42,247 nt of DNA, from the IMG/VR virus record IMGVR_UViG_3300023172_003376, positions 1-42,247 of that record. One strand, 5' to 3'. This DNA is from a virus. Shown here piece after piece: positions 23,063 through 31,335 of this stretch. Within the stretch, counting starts at the first letter, position 1, and each line of letters starts with the position of its first letter. The position numbers and the translations under genes were made by a program. The notes below the pieces were generated by a model that was not told the DNA's origin, did no database searches, and was given only the letters and a program-made list of their open reading frames with translations.

Positions 23063-23755
23063 ATGCAGATTTCACAACGTTGCCGAGAGTACGAAAGCAG
23101 GTTTACTCTATCGCCCAGTGGTGGTGTAGTTAATCAACAAGGATGGACACGGTACAAACAATATAGCACACCCGATCATGTTAGAAAAAACGCAAAAATG
23201 TTTTGGAACTTTGGAGTTTCCAGGGAAATTAGGTACGAAGTCAATTGCAGGAAAGATAATCGCACAGCAAAGATCTTGACCTTTGATCCAACTCCGCTAT
23301 CAAAACAGACCACAGACAGTGCCAATAGAGGTGATTATAACATTATTCATACTAGCAAAGCCTATGACACAGTTGCAGGGCAGACAATGAAGTTTTACGA
23401 CGTCGCTGGCGATGGCAAATGTTTTCAATTAGACAAGCCGGAGAAATATGAGAATGTGATAGAAGTCCAAACAATTAATTTAAAAGAGATCGCTGATCAG
23501 CACGGCCCTGAAGTGGATATCATAAAATTAGATGTGGAAGGACGATGGTATGAGATGCTGAATGAAATACTGGATTTGTCTTTGCCGGCAAAAGTGATCC
23601 TGTGTGAATGCGAAATGGATATAGGCAACACAGACGTAAACTTTAATAGATTAGACGAGATAGTGGAAAAATATCAAACCAGTGGATATAAGATTTGGAC
23701 AAACAGAATTGGTAAAAAACACAACATCGAACTCATCTTTACTAAAAATATTTAG
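23063..23755 (+). CDS. FkbM-like methyltransferase (third of three)
   Basis: The 230-residue protein has DIIKLDVEGRWYEMLNEIL near residue 154, the FkbM signature block, but motif I is poor: MFWNFGVSREIRYE near residue 50 has no GxG. The fold may therefore have lost or reshaped its SAM site. The start at 23063 is set by the late box 7 bases upstream. It ends 4 bases before the stop of the convergent HAD gene. A role in glycan methylation is inferred from the block and from the neighbours. Confidence 0.6.
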   Translation: MQISQRCREYESRFTLSPSGGVVNQQGWTRYKQYSTPDHVRKNAKMFWNFGVSREIRYEVNCRKDNRTAKILTFDPTPLSKQTTDSANRGDYNIIHTSKAYDTVAGQTMKFYDVAGDGKCFQLDKPEKYENVIEVQTINLKEIADQHGPEVDIIKLDVEGRWYEMLNEILDLSLPAKVILCECEMDIGNTDVNFNRLDEIVEKYQTSGYKIWTNRIGKKHNIELIFTKNI

Positions 23756-23759
23756 ATTG

Positions 23760-24386
23760 TTATTTTCTTCCTGAAACTATTTGGTGTATTTCTTTCCAAT
23801 TATTCACACGTATTACATCAGGATGATCGAAGTCTTTATTGTATGGATGGTCTATTAATATAGGCTTTAAACCGTATTTGAGCCCGGCTACAGCGTTGTT
23901 TGGCTTGTCCTCGACCCAATACAGCCCGGTATTGTGAAACTCGGCTAAAGCACTGTCTTTGTCAGCACCCGTGCCTAGTATGTGGTAATTTGTGAACACA
24001 TGATCCCCAAAAAGTTCGCCTAATCTTTTCTTACGTAACTGTTGTGCAGGTATGTCAGATGTCTGTGATGTGATTGGTATGAAGGTCCACCCCTCTGCCG
24101 CTAACAGTTTGACCCATGTCTGTGACTCCAGCATAGGCCTCTGTGTACCCATCCAAGCACTCCTGTTGAACTCTCTTATGTGTTTTCTAATTTCGTCTTT
24201 TGTCACACCAAAACGTTCTGCCATCTCGTATGTGTTCTGTTTGTCTGGTAGTAGTCTGTGTGGGTGATACCTGGCACCTTTCTCATCAAATAATGTTTTC
24301 TGCAACATCCATTTGGTGAAGTGGTGTTCCCACTCTAGTAGCACACCGTCTACGTCCGTGAGTATTATTCTATTTGATGTCTGCAT
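23760..24386 (-). CDS. HAD-superfamily phosphatase
   Basis: The 208-residue protein has the HAD motifs: ILTDVDGVLLEW at 8-19 (nucleophile Asp11 and Asp13), PITSQT near 107 (motif II) and YWVEDKPNN near 157 (motif IV). A helical cap lies between motifs I and II. HAD proteins of this size in T4-like phages are often 5'-nucleotidase-like or phosphatases on sugar phosphates. It overlaps the uvsY gene upstream by 17 bases, so it is expressed with the recombination genes, and it may serve nucleotide metabolism rather than the glycan island. The substrate is unknown. Confidence 0.75.
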   Translation of the reverse strand: MQTSNRIILTDVDGVLLEWEHHFTKWMLQKTLFDEKGARYHPHRLLPDKQNTYEMAERFGVTKDEIRKHIREFNRSAWMGTQRPMLESQTWVKLLAAEGWTFIPITSQTSDIPAQQLRKKRLGELFGDHVFTNYHILGTGADKDSALAEFHNTGLYWVEDKPNNAVAGLKYGLKPILIDHPYNKDFDHPDVIRVNNWKEIHQIVSGRK

Positions 24387-24831
24387 CTTCCATTCCTGCT
24401 ACCCTCAGTTTTACGATGTTTGTTATCTGCCATTGTTTTTGATCCAGTCCCTTTGTGATGCCCAGCCATTGATTCCTTATCAGTGCGAAGTCGTTAATGA
24501 TCTTGTCCATGTCGACAACATCGTCCTCACCATCCACATACTTCTCTGCATCTCTGCTTGACAACGCCCTGTTGTAATTTTCCAAGTATTTCCTGAAGGT
24601 CTTTGATCTCAATCTCCGCAACTCGATGTTTAGGTATTCCAATATGGCTTCCAGTTGTTGCAGTTGACTGAATCTCTCTTCCACTATGCCCGGTAGTGCC
24701 GCACTGGCTCTCTCCAAGTTACCGTAGATCTTGCACTGCTTCTTGGCCTCGATCAATTCCTTGTCGAAGTATGCCACGCAGTCTGGTATCTTTGCTAGGT
24801 TCCTGCTGACTTCGTTGTACCAATTAATCAT
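24370..24831 (-). CDS. uvsY: UvsY-like recombination mediator
   Basis: The 153-residue, highly helical protein has long charged helices (LEAILEYLNIELRRLRS) and ends in QWQITNIVKLRVAGMEDADIK, which resembles the C terminus of UvsY in marine T4-like phages. T4 UvsY (137 residues) is a heptamer that loads UvsX onto gp32-covered single-stranded DNA. The gene order gp32, uvsX, small gene, uvsY supports the name. It overlaps the 77-residue gene by 8 bases. There is no enzymatic motif, as expected. Confidence 0.75.
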   Translation of the reverse strand: MINWYNEVSRNLAKIPDCVAYFDKELIEAKKQCKIYGNLERASAALPGIVEERFSQLQQLEAILEYLNIELRRLRSKTFRKYLENYNRALSSRDAEKYVDGEDDVVDMDKIINDFALIRNQWLGITKGLDQKQWQITNIVKLRVAGMEDADIK

Positions 24832-25057
24832 CTTCGCCGTATCCGTCTGACTCTTCGTCTTCCTCGAACACAGTGTTGATCGCTTCTTCTAACTTGGGAT
24901 CGTATTCAGCAGACGCCTTGATCTCGTCGTGCTCTACTCCTATGTCCTCTAGGCTTTTGATGAAGTCTATGGCACAGTCCAGTTTCTGTCTCTCTGGAAC
25001 GTAGTGTGTTATGGAGTTCCATAACCTTTCGATATCCTCGTGTGTAAAGTCTATCAT
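24824..25057 (-). CDS. Small acidic protein between uvsX and uvsY
   Basis: This 77-residue protein is helical and very acidic at the C terminus (EEDEESDGYGEDD). It is joined to uvsX by TAATG-type overlap at 25057 and to uvsY by 8 bases. Its fixed place between the recombinase and its mediator suggests it belongs to the same complex, possibly a gp32-tail-like acidic partner. No family is recognised and no function is known. Confidence 0.6.
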   Translation of the reverse strand: MIDFTHEDIERLWNSITHYVPERQKLDCAIDFIKSLEDIGVEHDEIKASAEYDPKLEEAINTVFEEDEESDGYGEDD

Positions 25058-26160
25058 TATTCTTCTTTTTTACTCTTTGCTTTTGGTTTTGTTTCTGTTT
25101 CAACTTCGATAGGGGCATCTGTGTCTTCCACTTCTTTGGGTGCTTCCTCTTTAAACTCTGCCATTATCATGTCTAATTTATCGCCAGTCCATGCTTTCCT
25201 GAAGTCTATGTGTTCCTTACCTGCTTTATCAACATACTTCAGTCTGTTTCCTGTTTGAACCAATAGACCTTTTTTCTCGAACAGGTCAACTAATCCACTG
25301 TAGGGATCCATGCCTGTGTCATAAGGAATCTTGACCTGTACACCTTCAAATGGTTTAGCGTACCTTGTCTTCATTACCTTACAAGCGGCCCTGATACCTC
25401 TCACTTCTGATATCTTGTTGCCTTTCTCGTCTTCCTTAAGTTTTAATTTCTTCATCGCGATAACGATAGAACTTGCGTAGATGAAACCTTGACCACCTGA
25501 TATCTTGTCATCTGGATCAAACATGTCCTGTGATGCGTATGTGTGGTTGGTTGCTATAAGTCCCACGTTCCAACTACCAAACATGTTCACACAGTTCCTA
25601 ACGAGTGCCGTCAGGGCCTTGGGTTTCCTACCCAAGTCACCTTTCATGTCTCCTGCTTCGAACTGGTTTACGTCTGTTGGTGTAAGCATCATGCCCAGAC
25701 TGTCTATGACGAAAAGTACTTTAGGTGCACCTTCTTTGTTGTCTGCATGTTGTTCTCTGTAACCCTTCATGAACTCTGATATGGTCTTAGCCACATCATC
25801 TACCATGGACATGCTTAATTTCAATAATTTTTCTTCTGATGTGTCTACATTCAATGCCTGTAGCCACTGTTCGTCTAGTGCGTTCTCTGTGTCTATCAGG
25901 ATAACGAATATGCCTTGTTCCTGTGCGTTCTTGATAATGTTTCCTGATGCTATGTAACTCTTACCCGCTCCTGATTCTCCTGCGAGTACAGTTACCTTGC
26001 CTAGTGGAATTCCTTTGTTAAAATCACTGGTCATTAGATAGTTCAATGCGTAATTTCCTGTCGAGATCCAATCTGTGGGATCGCTGAATCCTATGCCTAA
26101 GCCTTGTATAGACTTTGTGATACTCTTTCTAAATTTTGTTGCGTCAAATACTTTTGTCAT
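25057..26160 (-). CDS. uvsX: UvsX RecA-like recombinase
   Basis: The 367-residue protein (T4 UvsX is 391) has Walker A GESGAGKS at 61-68, Walker B VLFVIDSLGMML near residue 150, and ISGGQGFIYASS near 216 as the DNA-binding loop region. It makes the presynaptic filament for strand exchange and recombination-dependent replication. The ATG at 26160 was chosen because AAAGGA lies 8 bases upstream and the N terminus then matches UvsX; a longer frame of 17 residues crosses the promoter. The C terminus is acidic then Lys-rich. Assignment is firm. Confidence 0.95.
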   Translation of the reverse strand: MTKVFDATKFRKSITKSIQGLGIGFSDPTDWISTGNYALNYLMTSDFNKGIPLGKVTVLAGESGAGKSYIASGNIIKNAQEQGIFVILIDTENALDEQWLQALNVDTSEEKLLKLSMSMVDDVAKTISEFMKGYREQHADNKEGAPKVLFVIDSLGMMLTPTDVNQFEAGDMKGDLGRKPKALTALVRNCVNMFGSWNVGLIATNHTYASQDMFDPDDKISGGQGFIYASSIVIAMKKLKLKEDEKGNKISEVRGIRAACKVMKTRYAKPFEGVQVKIPYDTGMDPYSGLVDLFEKKGLLVQTGNRLKYVDKAGKEHIDFRKAWTGDKLDMIMAEFKEEAPKEVEDTDAPIEVETETKPKAKSKKEE

Positions 26161-26182
26161 AATTTTGTCCTTTGTGTCATCT

Positions 26183-26211
26183 ATTTTAGCATACCTAGGC
26201 CCTAACGTCAA
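26183..26211 (-). promoter_or_regulatory. Sigma70-like early promoter of uvsX, -35 in hairpin loop
   Basis: On the minus strand TTGACG (26211-26206), a 17-base spacer and TAAAAT (26188-26183) with TATGC in front point at uvsX. The -35 box lies in the loop of the inverted repeat at 26194-26225 and the spacer covers one arm. The start site near 26176 leaves a leader of about 16 bases that holds AAAGGA. Confidence 0.6.
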
Positions 26212-26225
26212 TATTAGGGCCTTGG
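26194..26225 (-). terminator. Hairpin between gene 32 and uvsX
   Basis: A 12-base inverted repeat with one mismatch (CCAAGGCCCTAA and TTAGGGCCTAGG on the minus strand) encloses an 8-base loop. It begins 13 bases after the gp32 stop. The stem is GC-rich but no U-tract follows, so it may stabilise the gp32 mRNA end, act as a Rho-independent-like pause, or serve as an operator for the uvsX promoter that overlaps it. Confidence 0.55.
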
Positions 26226-26237
26226 TAAAATGTCAGA

Positions 26238-27233
26238 TTATTTTGCTTGTCTTGATCTAATCAACTTCAAGATGTCTTCCGCTCTCTTGGCACTGTCGCC
26301 CGCCGGAGCCGCCGTCGCCGGAGCCGCCTCGGGTTGTGGTGCTGGTGCACTTTCAGTCACAGGTGCCGCTGTTGGAGCCGCCTCTGCCACTGGTGTCGCC
26401 GCTGGAGCCGATGCTGTTGGTACTGCTACCTGTGGTTTACCTTGGTAAGCCACGCCCGCCGGTCTGAAGTACTGTCCATACTGCTCGAGATCATAAGCCT
26501 CACCTTCCACAGATTTCGCAAATAGTTCTGCGATTATTTTAACCTCTGCTTCTGTTGGTTCTTTTGGTCTGAAGTCACCTAGGTTGTGCAACCCATGTGT
26601 GTCGATCGCGGCTCTCTCTGCCTCGTCCAACGGTCTTTCTCTTCTTGACCATTTTGATGTTGAGTAGTCAGCATAACCACCTTTAGTTGTCTTGGTGATC
26701 CTGAAGTCCACACCCTTCAAGTAATCAGTTGGCATTTCCTCCATCTCTGGATCCATGAGTGCTCCTCTGATTATGTTGAAGATCTGAGGTCCAATGATGA
26801 ATCTTCTGATTGGATTCTCAGGTGTTGAGTCTTCTGCTAGTGGATTCGTTGTGACAAAACCCTGGAAAATGTAACTTTTCTTCTTCCAGTATTTTCTGCC
26901 CATGTCTTCCATGCTCTTGTCTTTGAACCACGGTCTCACCTCTGTGAGTACTGGACAAGTCTTCCCATACATTTCCATGCACGGTACTTGCACTGTCACT
27001 GGTCTAGAATCAGTCTGACCTTTGATACCTGCGAATGGTAACTTGATCATGTTTCTCTCAGTCCAGAAGAATGTGTTGGTCTCGTCCTTGTCTGGTAAGA
27101 ACCTGACCACTGCTTCAGAACCTTCTGCGATATTCCAGTGTGGGTAGATGGCGTTGTCTCCGCCTGTGTTGGAAGTGGAGCGATTCACTTCTTGAGATTT
27201 CAACTTCGCTCTTATTTCAGCCAATGATGCCAT
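26238..27233 (-). CDS. 32: Single-stranded DNA-binding protein gp32
   Basis: The 331-residue protein resembles gp32 of marine T4-like phages. It has a basic N-terminal region for cooperativity (EIRAKLKSQ), a core with KKKSYIFQGFV and IRRFIIGPQIF, and an Ala/Pro-rich linker at about 275-312. gp32 covers single-stranded DNA in replication and recombination and organises the helicase and recombinase. The zinc site of T4 gp32 is incomplete: Cys85 and Cys93 remain, but the partner in CPVC is Leu96. The C terminus ends in ILKLIRSRQ and is basic, not acidic as in T4. AAGGAGG lies 8 bases before the ATG, one of the best ribosome sites in the window, fitting high expression. Confidence 0.93.
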   Translation of the reverse strand: MASLAEIRAKLKSQEVNRSTSNTGGDNAIYPHWNIAEGSEAVVRFLPDKDETNTFFWTERNMIKLPFAGIKGQTDSRPVTVQVPCMEMYGKTCPVLTEVRPWFKDKSMEDMGRKYWKKKSYIFQGFVTTNPLAEDSTPENPIRRFIIGPQIFNIIRGALMDPEMEEMPTDYLKGVDFRITKTTKGGYADYSTSKWSRRERPLDEAERAAIDTHGLHNLGDFRPKEPTEAEVKIIAELFAKSVEGEAYDLEQYGQYFRPAGVAYQGKPQVAVPTASAPAATPVAEAAPTAAPVTESAPAPQPEAAPATAAPAGDSAKRAEDILKLIRSRQAK

Positions 27234-27281
27234 AATGTAAGCCTCCTTAATTGTGCCTATGTTTGTTTTTTGCCTAAATGT

Positions 27282-27310
27282 ATATTAGACATATAGTACG
27301 TAATATACAA
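27282..27310 (-). promoter_or_regulatory. Candidate early promoter of gene 32
   Basis: On the minus strand TTGTAT (27310-27305), a 17-base spacer and TAATAT (27287-27282) lie about 50 bases upstream of gp32. A late-type GATAAATA box sits just before it (27314-27321). Gene 32 may thus have both early and late promoters in a 100-base leader region. Confidence 0.45.
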
Positions 27311-27336
27311 CTATATTTATCTAATGTCTACTAGTA

Positions 27337-29691
27337 TTATTGGTAAAGTGCTAGGTTTTTGATACGATCTATTTGGTTATCGTATGCGATCTCTTCTTCT
27401 GAATAGAATTCATTAAGATCTAGTCCTGCCATCTCTATGGCATCTTTGAGCGTGTATTCCTGGTCACCAACTTTAAATTTGTCACCTGATTTCATGCCTG
27501 CCGCTTTGGCTTTCTGTACTGCCTGTGCGAATTGGTTGCCCTCAAACTTGCCTGCGTGTGCACCGCCCTGCATCTTCTCATAGTGTTCCGCGGCCTCTTC
27601 TGGTGTAAGTCCTAGTTCGTCTGCCTTGCTCATGAATTCATCTTTACTCATGCTCTGTGCCATGTCTGCTATCTTGTCGCCCATTCCTTCAGTTTTATCT
27701 GCGTACTTGGGATCACCCGCTTTCATTTTTTGATACGCTGGCGTGTTCATCATCTTGTCTGCTTTTGTAACATCAAGTTTTGTAGCGTTTTCTTTGTCTT
27801 TCTTTTCAATTTCTTGATCTTTAGGTTCAGTGGCATATTCCGCAACTTCCATTTCGCCTGCTCTCAACTTGTCATAGTTCTTCCTTAAGAAATCTTGTGC
27901 CTCTTCCTGATCTACAGATGAGAAGATTGTTTTCTCATTTCTGTCTAGGACGTTGTAGGTCATCTTGTTGTTGTCTTTGCCCCTGCTCATTGACACGTAA
28001 GGTTTAATTCCACCTTCGTCTACAATTGAGTCTACCCATGATTCAAACGCTTCAGTTTCTTTTGCTTTGCCTTTTAGGTCTTTCTTGGGATTGAAATCCG
28101 CTGGATCCATTCTCACTTGGTCCGTGTAACCTGGTTCAGACTGCATTTTCTTGTAGTCGTCGATGTATCTCTTGGCCAACTGCACTGCTATCTTCTTGTT
28201 TTTGATGTAGTCAGGTGTTGGTTTGAATGTTGCTGAATTTTCCTGTTCCATCTCATCTGCAACTCTACTAGCAAAATTTGCCACCCTGTCTTCCTCACCT
28301 GTTTTGGTCAACAGTCTTGATGCGATGTCTGACAGTATAGAACTCAACATGGTGTTCTTGTTTGTGAATTTTGTCACTTTCAACATCTTGTCTGCTGAAT
28401 CGTCTTTCCTTAATACTAGTTTGCTGTCCGGATCATTAAGGAAACTCTGTACGACTGCTCCGTGATCTACCGGCGCTTGTACAGGTGCATCAATAGGCTC
28501 TGCATCTGGTTCTAATTCGTTCACTTGTTCTTCTTCTTTAGGTGCTTCTAGTTCACTCATTATCCTGTTGATAAGTGGTAGTGCGTCTTCAACTCTGTTG
28601 TCTAGATTTTTCATGGTGAACTTCTCTCTCAATTTGTTTACAGTTTCGTCGTCTAGTATTTGCTCTTCCGATGTTTTGAAATCTTTACTTGCGTTTTCGT
28701 AGTGTGATTGATTAGAAAGGTTCTTCATGTAACCTCTTAGATTCTCTAGTTTCAATTTAGTCTGCTCAATGATGTCACCAGCATTATCGTTCAATTGATC
28801 TTTGTTGGTCACGTATCTTGAGAATGAATTTAATTTTGCGATGTCTTCTGAAGTTGAAACGATGTGTTGTCCAAACTCGTCATGTGGTCTTCCACCGTTG
28901 GCAACGTGTCTCATCATTGCTCTCGCACCTGCTAGGTGTGTAAGTGGATACTTGAATCTCTCACCGTCTTCATTTTCAATGTACAGTGATTGTATCTGTC
29001 TTGATCTTGCACCCGGCACGGTTTCATCAACTTTGCCTTTGTGTCTGATTATCAATTTTGTCTTGTCTAGGTTCTCGTACGAACGTTTCGCAGTGCCTGT
29101 AAGTCCTTCGTGTAGTTCTTTTACAAGCCTTGCTAATTCTTCTTTATTTTTCTTTATTTGATCTGCATCTCCAGGACCCATAAGATTTTTAGATTGTTTT
29201 TTTATTTTTTCAATTTTGTTCATTATTTTAATTTTTTCTTGAGGTGACTTTGTTTCCTCAATACCGGCTAATTTAGTAATTCTTGCTAATTCTTCTGACA
29301 TTTCATCAGTATTTACCGTTTTGTTCGTATCTGCAAGATTTTCGTAATCCTGCTTCGTTAGGTTGTTTTTAGTGATGTCTCTAACGTCAAACCTCATTTG
29401 ATGCTCTACAGCGAAGTCTTTCAACTCCTTAAGGAACGCATACCATTCGTCTCTGCTGTCCTCATCAATCTTGCTTACTAGATCCCTGTTGTAGTACACT
29501 TTCATGTTCTCACCGTCTGCTAGGCTTATGCTAACACTACCAAAAGTGTCTGCATCTTCTTGGAATTCAAACTCAAAGAACACTGCACTGCTTGGATCGG
29601 CAGTAGCGGCGCCATTCTCATCACCTAATCTGATGTTTGAGAACTGTGACCTTATCTTGTTGAATAAATCTTCAGAGTTTTTAGGGTTCAT
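27337..29691 (-). CDS. Large virion-associated protein, probable (784 residues)
   Basis: This 784-residue protein is hydrophilic, mostly helical and highly charged. There is no enzymatic motif. The first 110 residues form a mixed alpha/beta domain (AVFFEFEF, then GSVSISLADGENMKVYYNRD). The middle (130-420) is rich in coiled-coil-like helices, and an acidic stretch near 405-430 (EEEQVNELEPDAEPIDAPV) looks like a linker. Later regions repeat short Lys/Asp-rich helices. It follows gp17 directly, behind a late box 6 bases before the ATG. Position, size and late box favour a structural or internal-head protein. I cannot name a T4 homolog. Confidence 0.5.
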   Translation of the reverse strand: MNPKNSEDLFNKIRSQFSNIRLGDENGAATADPSSAVFFEFEFQEDADTFGSVSISLADGENMKVYYNRDLVSKIDEDSRDEWYAFLKELKDFAVEHQMRFDVRDITKNNLTKQDYENLADTNKTVNTDEMSEELARITKLAGIEETKSPQEKIKIMNKIEKIKKQSKNLMGPGDADQIKKNKEELARLVKELHEGLTGTAKRSYENLDKTKLIIRHKGKVDETVPGARSRQIQSLYIENEDGERFKYPLTHLAGARAMMRHVANGGRPHDEFGQHIVSTSEDIAKLNSFSRYVTNKDQLNDNAGDIIEQTKLKLENLRGYMKNLSNQSHYENASKDFKTSEEQILDDETVNKLREKFTMKNLDNRVEDALPLINRIMSELEAPKEEEQVNELEPDAEPIDAPVQAPVDHGAVVQSFLNDPDSKLVLRKDDSADKMLKVTKFTNKNTMLSSILSDIASRLLTKTGEEDRVANFASRVADEMEQENSATFKPTPDYIKNKKIAVQLAKRYIDDYKKMQSEPGYTDQVRMDPADFNPKKDLKGKAKETEAFESWVDSIVDEGGIKPYVSMSRGKDNNKMTYNVLDRNEKTIFSSVDQEEAQDFLRKNYDKLRAGEMEVAEYATEPKDQEIEKKDKENATKLDVTKADKMMNTPAYQKMKAGDPKYADKTEGMGDKIADMAQSMSKDEFMSKADELGLTPEEAAEHYEKMQGGAHAGKFEGNQFAQAVQKAKAAGMKSGDKFKVGDQEYTLKDAIEMAGLDLNEFYSEEEIAYDNQIDRIKNLALYQ

Positions 29692-29697
29692 ATAGTG

Positions 29698-29705
29698 TAT
29701 TTATT
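29698..29705 (-). promoter_or_regulatory. Late-type box AATAAATA
   Basis: AATAAATA on the minus strand lies 6 bases before the ATG at 29691 and overlaps the gp17 stop codon, so the box is squeezed into the gene junction. Confidence 0.6.
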
Positions 29706-31296
29706 ATCCTGTGAATGATCCAAATATGGGCATTGGTGTTATCTCGCTGGTTCTATCAGTCCATTTTTCGAATATTTTAGGATCAAAATCTGCTAACACC
29801 TTCATCATACGTGTCATTAACAAACAAGAACTTACAAGATCGTCATGCTGTCCCGGTTTAGCACTGTAACTCATGCCCGATGCAACGAAATCCTTTAACT
29901 CTGATATTAAAAGTTGTGAGTTGATCTTCATCTTGTCGTTCTCTATCAGTTCCTTAAATTTAGTGCAGGCGTCGATCTTGTGTTTTGCGGTAGTGTTGAA
30001 TCCTCTCCTGAACTTACGTCTATGTCCTTTCCTGATGGGTTCAGATAAAAACATACCCTGTATGTTTTCCTCACCAATGTCCATTACCCGCATAAGTGCG
30101 GCTTCACCGATGGAGTTGTTTTCCATGCTGTAGAATATTTGTGGTGATGCAGTTGCATCCTTCTCCATTATGGTGTCATGAATGTGTTTGTTTATCCCTT
30201 GCAATATCCTCACTTGTTGATTCATTGGTGTCATGTTATGATGCCATTCACCCACCTGTTCGAAAGTAGGTAGTTCAAAAATCTGTATTGCGGCATAGTC
30301 GCCACCTGTACCCATGCTAGGGTCCAGTGACACGAGATACGTGTGACCCGGTGTTGGACGCTTGAACCAACGCACTTGCCCTGTGGTTTCCACTGGTGAT
30401 GTGCCCTCCATGTCTGCTAATGTTAAACTCGAAATCAAGGTCTCGTCAAAGATCAAGAATTCACACTCGTGTTCCCTTCGAAATCTCTCCTCACCTATCC
30501 TGGCCTTTTCTGCATCCGCCCATGCTTGGTCTCTGTCTGGGTGTTCTGACCAGTGTGCCTTCATTGCGTAGAATCCGTTGGTACCTATCAGTTTATCATT
30601 GCCGTATTCGTCAAATCTCTTGTTGGCCTCTTTCCAAATCATAGCGAACTGATCTTCGTCACTGTTAGGTGTTGATGTTATCATACACTTACCACCTGTA
30701 CTCAACGTTGGAGACAGTGAAGTCCAAAACTCTTTTGCCTTCTCTGGCGGTTGCACGAATGCGAACTCATCACAATATATTAATGTAAGTGACATACCCC
30801 GTCCTGTGTTCTCAGTTGTTGTGGTTGCCATTATCTTTGAACCGTTATCAAATTCTATGCTATTCCTGTTGTACTGTGTTACACCCGCCTTGATCCAACT
30901 GGGCAACATCTCGTATGCGTAACGCACCCTCGACATGATGTCTGATGCTCCTGCGTATTTGTGTGCGGCGATTAGTATCTGTGAATCTGGTCTGAACATG
31001 GCATACCATATAAGGAAACCAGAGGCACATGTGGTCTTACCAGTTTGCCTAGGCAACATGGCTATAGAGAATCTGTGATCGTTGTAGCTCTCTATCAGTC
31101 TTTCCTGGTATGGAAATGGTTGGAAAGGTATTGATCCTTTCACAGGATGCTGTATCTTCATGAACTGCTTCATAAAGTACAATGGTCCCGACTTTGGATC
31201 CATACATTTCTCAAGTTGTTCCACTTGGGTCTTGCTGTACTTGTGTTTCTTGTGCGCCTTCTTGATTTGGTCGCTATCTAGTGATACATACGCCAT
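29704..31296 (-). CDS. 17: Terminase large subunit gp17
   Basis: The 530-residue DNA-packaging motor has an ATPase domain with LPRQTGKT at 81-88 (Walker A), a coupling TATTTTEN region and LIYCDEFAF at 172-180 (Walker B, D176-E177). Its RNase-H-like nuclease has VSLDPSMGTGGDY near 322-334 (first Asp D325). It translocates and cuts concatemeric DNA at the portal. T4 gp17 is 610 residues, so this is a compact version. A GTTAAATA box lies 7 bases before the ATG. Assignment is firm. Confidence 0.95.
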   Translation of the reverse strand: MAYVSLDSDQIKKAHKKHKYSKTQVEQLEKCMDPKSGPLYFMKQFMKIQHPVKGSIPFQPFPYQERLIESYNDHRFSIAMLPRQTGKTTCASGFLIWYAMFRPDSQILIAAHKYAGASDIMSRVRYAYEMLPSWIKAGVTQYNRNSIEFDNGSKIMATTTTENTGRGMSLTLIYCDEFAFVQPPEKAKEFWTSLSPTLSTGGKCMITSTPNSDEDQFAMIWKEANKRFDEYGNDKLIGTNGFYAMKAHWSEHPDRDQAWADAEKARIGEERFRREHECEFLIFDETLISSLTLADMEGTSPVETTGQVRWFKRPTPGHTYLVSLDPSMGTGGDYAAIQIFELPTFEQVGEWHHNMTPMNQQVRILQGINKHIHDTIMEKDATASPQIFYSMENNSIGEAALMRVMDIGEENIQGMFLSEPIRKGHRRKFRRGFNTTAKHKIDACTKFKELIENDKMKINSQLLISELKDFVASGMSYSAKPGQHDDLVSSCLLMTRMMKVLADFDPKIFEKWTDRTSEITPMPIFGSFTG

Positions 31297-31303
31297 AGTG
31301 TAG

Positions 31304-31311
31304 TATTTAAC
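31304..31311 (-). promoter_or_regulatory. Late-type box GTTAAATA
   Basis: On the minus strand the box ends 7 bases before the gp17 start. Identical in sequence to the box before the GTG start at 23034. Confidence 0.5.
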
Positions 31312-31335
31312 GCTGTGATGTTGCTTTGAAAAGTA

